Shown here one piece after another: positions 8,718-9,090 of a stretch of 9,090 nucleotides of DNA. Source of the DNA: Candidatus Peregrinibacteria bacterium (lineage in GTDB: Bacteria; Patescibacteriota; Gracilibacteria; UBA1369; LOWO2-01-FULL-3); assembly GCA_003566255.1 (NCBI GenBank), contig PXEC01000177.1:1-9090 (forward strand), given 5' to 3'. Below the pieces are notes generated by a model. It searched no databases, was not told the origin of the DNA, and saw only the letters and a program-made list of their open reading frames with translations. Position 1 is the first letter of the stretch. The number at the start of each line of letters is the position of its first letter. A program made the translations under genes and the position numbers.

Positions 8718-9090
8718 ATGTCGAATCGAAATATAAGGAATTTTTGCATCATCGCGCATATAGATCACGGGAAGTCCACTTTGGCCGATAGGTTTTTGGA
8801 GATCACTTCCACCGTGGAGAAAAGAAACATGAAAACCGGACAGCACCTAGACACTATGGATTTGGAGCAGGAAAGGGGGATAACCATCAAACTCCAGCCT
8901 GTCAGGATGGAATGGGAATCGGGTGGGGAAGAGTATATTTTAAATCTGATAGATACTCCCGGGCATGTCGATTTTTCTTATGAGGTTTCAAGAAGTCTTG
9001 CCGCGTGTGAGGGAGCCATTCTGGTTGTGGACGCGACGCAGGGGATTGAGGCTCAAACATTGGCGAATTGTTACATGGCTCTGGATCATG
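8718..9090 (+). CDS. lepA: Elongation factor 4 (LepA), N-terminal part
   Basis: The first 124 residues of the ribosome-associated GTPase LepA (EF4) are present; the gene runs off the right edge. The GTP-binding domain begins at once. G1 is AHIDHGKS (13-20), the switch I threonine lies in ERGITIK (52-58), and G3 is DTPGH (79-83). These are followed by [23 protein letters not shown], an almost invariant LepA stretch that separates it from EF-G, TypA and IF2. The NKID (G4) motif and the LepA-specific C-terminal domain would lie outside the window. In known bacteria LepA binds the ribosome and affects initiation or assembly of the small subunit. The start at ATG 8718 matches the usual family start (short, then [10 protein letters not shown]). 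There is no Shine-Dalgarno sequence. Confidence 0.97.
   Translation, partial: MSNRNIRNFCIIAHIDHGKSTLADRFLEITSTVEKRNMKTGQHLDTMDLEQERGITIKLQPVRMEWESGGEEYILNLIDTPGHVDFSYEVSRSLAACEGAILVVDATQGIEAQTLANCYMALDH

Overview
The window reads like a small-genome bacterium of the Candidate Phyla Radiation (Patescibacteria), most likely Parcubacteria-like. This is inferred from a PrgI-family protein next to a VirB4/TraC N-terminal-like protein, a long coiled-coil membrane fusion protein with its ABC partners, and very tight gene spacing. The genes are moderately AT-rich, and no start codon has a clear Shine-Dalgarno sequence. TGA is used as an ordinary stop, so the recoded (TGA=Gly) CPR lineages are unlikely. 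No 16S gene or species marker is present, so the placement stays an inference.

Layout: (1) 3-149, the end of an unrecognised + strand membrane protein. (2) 170-421, a strong sigma70-type promoter and a roughly 215-nt leader holding a perfect intrinsic terminator, a competing upstream pairing (possible antiterminator), an rrn boxA and the 5' arm of a pre-23S stem. (3) 422-3436, a complete 23S rRNA gene with no 16S or tRNA just upstream. (4) 3437-3597, a spacer with the 3' processing arm and an 18-bp inverted repeat. (5) 3598-3715, 5S rRNA. (6) 3780-7401, a three-gene + strand operon encoding a membrane fusion protein, an ABC ATPase and a MacB/FtsX-type permease. (7) 7370-8628 on the minus strand, prgI-like and traC-like genes 2 bases apart; the last overlaps the permease gene tail-to-tail by 32 bases. 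(8) 8629-8717, a compact divergent promoter region. (9) 8718 to the end, the N-terminal part of lepA (EF4).

How they work together: the ABC trio should form a MacB/YknXYZ-type machine in the cytoplasmic membrane that uses ATP to move or extract a substrate, probably peptide or lipid-linked, through a long periplasm-like adaptor. PrgI and the TraC-like protein are parts of the type IV secretion/conjugation-like apparatus common in CPR, but no motor ATPase domain is present here. 23S, 5S and LepA belong to translation.

The most interesting signal is the 23S leader. A complete terminator hairpin sits between promoter and gene, and an upstream segment can pair with its 5' arm, which would be a transcription attenuation switch controlling a 23S-5S unit unlinked from 16S.
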